Assembly: GCA_913061475.1 (NCBI GenBank)
Contig: CAJXUN010000020.1
Location: 1-64,000 of the forward strand
Source of the DNA: an uncultured Colwellia sp.
GTDB taxonomy: Bacteria; Pseudomonadota; Gammaproteobacteria; Enterobacterales; Alteromonadaceae
Length of the DNA stretch: 64,000 bases
Reading direction: 5' to 3'
Each line of letters opens with the position of its first letter. The first letter of the stretch is position 1. The position numbers and the translations under genes are program-made. The notes beneath the pieces were generated by a model. It made no database searches. It had not been told where the DNA came from and worked only from the letters and a program-made list of their open reading frames with translations. This document shows positions 61,531-64,000 of this stretch, piece after piece.

Positions 61531-62586
61531 ATGGCTAATGCTCTATCAACTGATATAGAAAATATTGATATTCAAACATTAACGGCTTATCTCGAAAAAC
61601 ATCTTGTTGGCTTTAAAGGCCCGATGAGCCTAGAAAAATTTAGTGGTGGGCAATCAAACCCCACGTTTAAGGTTACAGCACAGTCGGGCACTTATGTTTT
61701 ACGTCGCCAACCACCGGGTAAATTATTGAAGTCGGCTCATGCGGTTGATCGTGAATATCGAGTGCTTGATGCCCTTAAAGATAGTGATGTTCCAGTAGCG
61801 CAGGTGTATCACTTGTGTGAAGACGTTACGGTGATAGGTTCAATGTTTTATCTGATGGAGTTTTGTGACGGCAGCATTTACTGGCACGCCTCATTAAGTG
61901 AAATCGATAATAACAAGCAAAGAACCGCTATGTACGACGCGATGAATAAAGCGTTAGTGGCATTGCACAGTGTTGATATTGATAAAGTTGGCTTAAGCAC
62001 GTATGGCAAGATGGGTAATTATTTTCAGCGCCAACTCGAGCGTTGGCTTGGCCAGTATAAAGCGTCTGAGTTACAAATTATTCCCGCAATGAATACTTTA
62101 GGACAATGGCTAGAAGCAAACCTTCCAGAAGATGATGGACGCGTGTGCTTAGTGCACGGTGATTATCGTTTAGACAATATTATGTTTGCCAAAGACAAAG
62201 CTGAGATTATTGCGATTTTAGATTGGGAATTATCAACGCTAGGGCATCCGTTTGCTGATTTGGCCTATCAATGTATGGGTTTAAGAATGCCGCAAGGCTT
62301 AGGCAGTATTGATGGCTTACAAGGCATTGACCGAAGCAGTTTAGGTATTCCGAGTGAAGCAGAATATGTTGAGCAATATTGTCAGCGCATGGATATCGAC
62401 AAGATAGAAAACTGGAGTTTTTATCTTAGCTTTAGCTTTTTTCGTTTAGCTGCGATTGTTCAAGGGGTTGCGAAAAGAGCGTCGCAAGGTAATGCGTCAA
62501 ATGCGAATGCTAGCAAGATCGGGGCATTTGTCGAGCCTTTAGCCAAAATGGCGCTAGCGATTATTGCACAAGAGCAACAAGCATAG
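61531..62586 (+). CDS. APH-type phosphotransferase, ACAD10/11 kinase-like
   Basis: A 351-residue aminoglycoside-phosphotransferase-fold kinase. GGQSNPTFKVTAQSGTYVLRRQPPGKLLKSAHAVDREYRVL is the nucleotide-binding start seen in ACAD10/11 and LvaA. The catalytic loop is LVHGDYRLDNIMF, with the Mg site in AILDWELSTLGHPFADLAY. In LvaA and ACAD10/11 the kinase phosphorylates the 4-hydroxyl of a 4-hydroxyacyl-CoA, which the paired dehydrogenase then eliminates. It follows the ACAD10/11-like gene by 67 bp; the two domains are fused in the human proteins. Confidence 0.9.
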   Translation: MANALSTDIENIDIQTLTAYLEKHLVGFKGPMSLEKFSGGQSNPTFKVTAQSGTYVLRRQPPGKLLKSAHAVDREYRVLDALKDSDVPVAQVYHLCEDVTVIGSMFYLMEFCDGSIYWHASLSEIDNNKQRTAMYDAMNKALVALHSVDIDKVGLSTYGKMGNYFQRQLERWLGQYKASELQIIPAMNTLGQWLEANLPEDDGRVCLVHGDYRLDNIMFAKDKAEIIAILDWELSTLGHPFADLAYQCMGLRMPQGLGSIDGLQGIDRSSLGIPSEAEYVEQYCQRMDIDKIENWSFYLSFSFFRLAAIVQGVAKRASQGNASNANASKIGAFVEPLAKMALAIIAQEQQA

Positions 62587-62638
62587 AAAATGAATACAAG
62601 GCATTAACAACAATCATATTACTTATAGGAATTACATC

Positions 62639-63400
62639 ATGGATCCATTGTTAGATTTTACCGGTAAAGTTGCTGTGATCACAGGTGCAGCGCAAGGATT
62701 TGGCCAACTATTAGCCCAAGAGTTGGCTAAGCGTGGCGCTAAATTAGTGATCAGTGATATTAACGAAGCTGGCGTTCATCAGGTTGCTGACGGCATCGCT
62801 GCCACCGGTGCGCAAGTGCTGGCTATGAAGTGTGATGTCTCTAAAAATGAACAGTGTAAAGCTATGGTTGACGCCGCTATTAACACTTTTGGCCGCGTTG
62901 ATATCGGGGTTAACAATGCTGGTATCGCCCATGAGTTTATGCCCTTGCATGATATCGAAGAAAGCATTATGGATAGTCAATTTGCCATCAATGTTAAAGG
63001 TGTACAATTTGGTATGCGTCATCAAATAAAACAAATGCTGACACAAGGTGAGGGCATTATCCTGAATGTCAGTTCAATGGCCGGCCTTAGCGGTGCAGCG
63101 CGTGGTAGCGCTTATTCAATGGCTAAACATGCGGTTATTGGTCTAACTAAAACCGGCGCGGTTGAATATGGTCGTCACAACATTCGCATTAACGCTATTT
63201 GTCCGTTTTTTACCTTAACCCCTATGGTGACTAACTTTGCTGATGAAGAAAAACAAAGCAAAATGGGGCGTAGTGCGCCAATGAATCGCTTAGGCGAGCC
63301 GAAAGAGATTGTTGCTATGATGTTGATGATGCTGTCGCCCGCGAATAGTTATTTAACCGGTCAATGTATCGCGGTTGACGGTGGCGTATCGGCAACATAA
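62639..63400 (+). CDS. Short-chain dehydrogenase/reductase
   Basis: A 253-residue classical SDR with TGAAQGFG, NNAG and the catalytic serine (SSMAGL) and YSMAK. Ending VDGGVSAT. It differs clearly from the SDR at the start of the operon. Placed between the phosphotransferase and the second acyl-CoA dehydrogenase, it probably oxidises a hydroxyacyl-CoA formed by them, as the SDR LvaD-type enzyme is thought to do in levulinate-type operons. The exact substrate is inferred only. Confidence 0.9.
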   Translation: MDPLLDFTGKVAVITGAAQGFGQLLAQELAKRGAKLVISDINEAGVHQVADGIAATGAQVLAMKCDVSKNEQCKAMVDAAINTFGRVDIGVNNAGIAHEFMPLHDIEESIMDSQFAINVKGVQFGMRHQIKQMLTQGEGIILNVSSMAGLSGAARGSAYSMAKHAVIGLTKTGAVEYGRHNIRINAICPFFTLTPMVTNFADEEKQSKMGRSAPMNRLGEPKEIVAMMLMMLSPANSYLTGQCIAVDGGVSAT

Positions 63401-63496
63401 GGCACATTTTTTTTCAAATAAGTAAGTCCGTTAAATCTGAAAACAATGATCACAAAAGTGCATTAAATTTTTACTGTTAAATGAAAAGAGGATCGT

Positions 63497-64000
63497 ATGG
63501 CTGTAGCAATGATAAATGAGCGTGACTTAGAGTTTATGCTTTATGAACTGTTTGATAGCGAACAATTGATGAGTCGCGAGCGCTATCAAGACCATGATCG
63601 TCAAACATTTAATGGAGTCATTAATACTGCAAAAGCGATTGCCGAAAAGCATTTTCTGCCCATTCGTCAAAAGTTGGATACGCATCAACCAAGCTTTGAT
63701 GGTAAAAAAGTACATTTAATTCCTGAGCTTAAACCTGCGATTGCAGCGGTAAATGCCTCGGGCATTGGCTGCGCGACTGCCGATTACGAATTAGGTGGTA
63801 TGCAATTACCGCCAATTGTTGCCAGTGCAGCCGCTACTTACCTCACCATTGCTGGTGGGGTTGGTATGGGTTACAACATGTTAACCACAGCCAATGCTAA
63901 TTTGCTGCTCGCTCATGCCAGTAAAGACATGATTGAAAAATGGGTCAAGCCGATGTTAGCTGGGCGCTTTATGGGCACGATGGCAATGACAGAACCCGGT
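63497..64000 (+). CDS. Acyl-CoA dehydrogenase (5' part, cut by window end)
   Basis: The first 168 codons of a second acyl-CoA dehydrogenase, open to the right edge. The N-terminus (INERDLEFMLYELFD, then SREREY-like and IRQKLDTHQPSFDG) is that of the longer, about 600-residue family with an extra N-terminal helical domain. The last visible part is GTMAMTEPG, the acyl-CoA-binding strand. AGAGGA lies about 5 bases before the ATG. It is unlike the ACAD10/11-type gene upstream and probably handles the saturated acyl-CoA in the same pathway. Confidence 0.88.
   Translation, partial: MAVAMINERDLEFMLYELFDSEQLMSRERYQDHDRQTFNGVINTAKAIAEKHFLPIRQKLDTHQPSFDGKKVHLIPELKPAIAAVNASGIGCATADYELGGMQLPPIVASAAATYLTIAGGVGMGYNMLTTANANLLLAHASKDMIEKWVKPMLAGRFMGTMAMTEPG

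Noticed and set aside
1-64000. Mobile elements, CRISPR arrays or prophage
   Set aside because: No transposase, integrase, phage gene, regular repeat-spacer array or terminal inverted repeats were seen on either strand.

Overview
The window reads as chromosomal DNA of a marine gammaproteobacterium of the Alteromonadales, most likely Colwelliaceae (Colwellia or Thalassotalea type). The base composition is AT-rich. Housekeeping neighbourhoods resemble those of enterics (ackA-pta beside yfbV, an ArsC-like gene beside dapE, yciB beside yciI). There is also a PEP-CTERM protein, a DUF2959 lipoprotein and a VC2046/SO_2500-type gene. This is inferred from gene content; there is no rRNA gene to confirm it. 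I saw no tRNA, rRNA, insertion sequence, prophage or CRISPR array, so the window looks like a stable core/shell chromosome segment.

Layout. 1-5.9 kb: end of a PEP-CTERM protein, a small membrane protein with a DUF2959 lipoprotein, a DUF748 (AsmA-like) protein and a two-gene ABC exporter. 6-9.6 kb: a membrane EAL phosphodiesterase and a double-cupin protein. 10-14.1 kb: bamC facing a minus-strand operon (ACT protein, ArsC-like protein, dapE, M15 peptidase, small membrane protein). 14.5-20.2 kb: ackA-pta, yfbV, rlmA and xthA. 20.7-33.1 kb: one long block on the plus strand with Tat-exported TldD, its PmbA partner, a Tat-exported DUF4159 protein, MoxR ATPase, DUF58, BatA-like, DUF4175 and a final membrane protein. 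33-38.6 kb: MFS exporter, rstA-rstB, a VC2046-type gene, ychJ and an SOS-controlled sulA with its LexA operator. 38.9-44.6 kb: TPR protein, a second two-component pair, a cupredoxin-like protein, an FTR1-like permease, an outer-membrane barrel and a DUF1461 (Lit-like) membrane protein. 44.6-50.3 kb: LprI-like protein, yciI, yciB, M24 peptidase, hydrolase-OsmC fusion and gabD. 50.5-56.1 kb: CoA transferase, secreted hydrolases, GNATs and a DOPA-dioxygenase-like protein. 56.2-64 kb: LysR regulator and an acyl-CoA catabolic operon (histidine phosphatase, two SDRs, Old Yellow Enzyme, two acyl-CoA dehydrogenases, APH-type phosphotransferase), cut by the window end.

Two blocks are the best candidates for undescribed systems. 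In the 38.9-44.6 kb locus, the permease and the cupredoxin both appear to have lost the residues expected for iron/copper handling, while a two-component system and a lipoprotein-transacylase-like enzyme are attached to them. In the 20.7-33.1 kb locus, a Tat-exported TldD/PmbA protease is linked to a MoxR/vWA membrane complex, with a strong intrinsic terminator in the middle. Smaller points of interest are two secreted enzymes that seem to start at AUU/AUC codons behind good Shine-Dalgarno sites, and a sulA operator that matches the E. coli one as I remember it.
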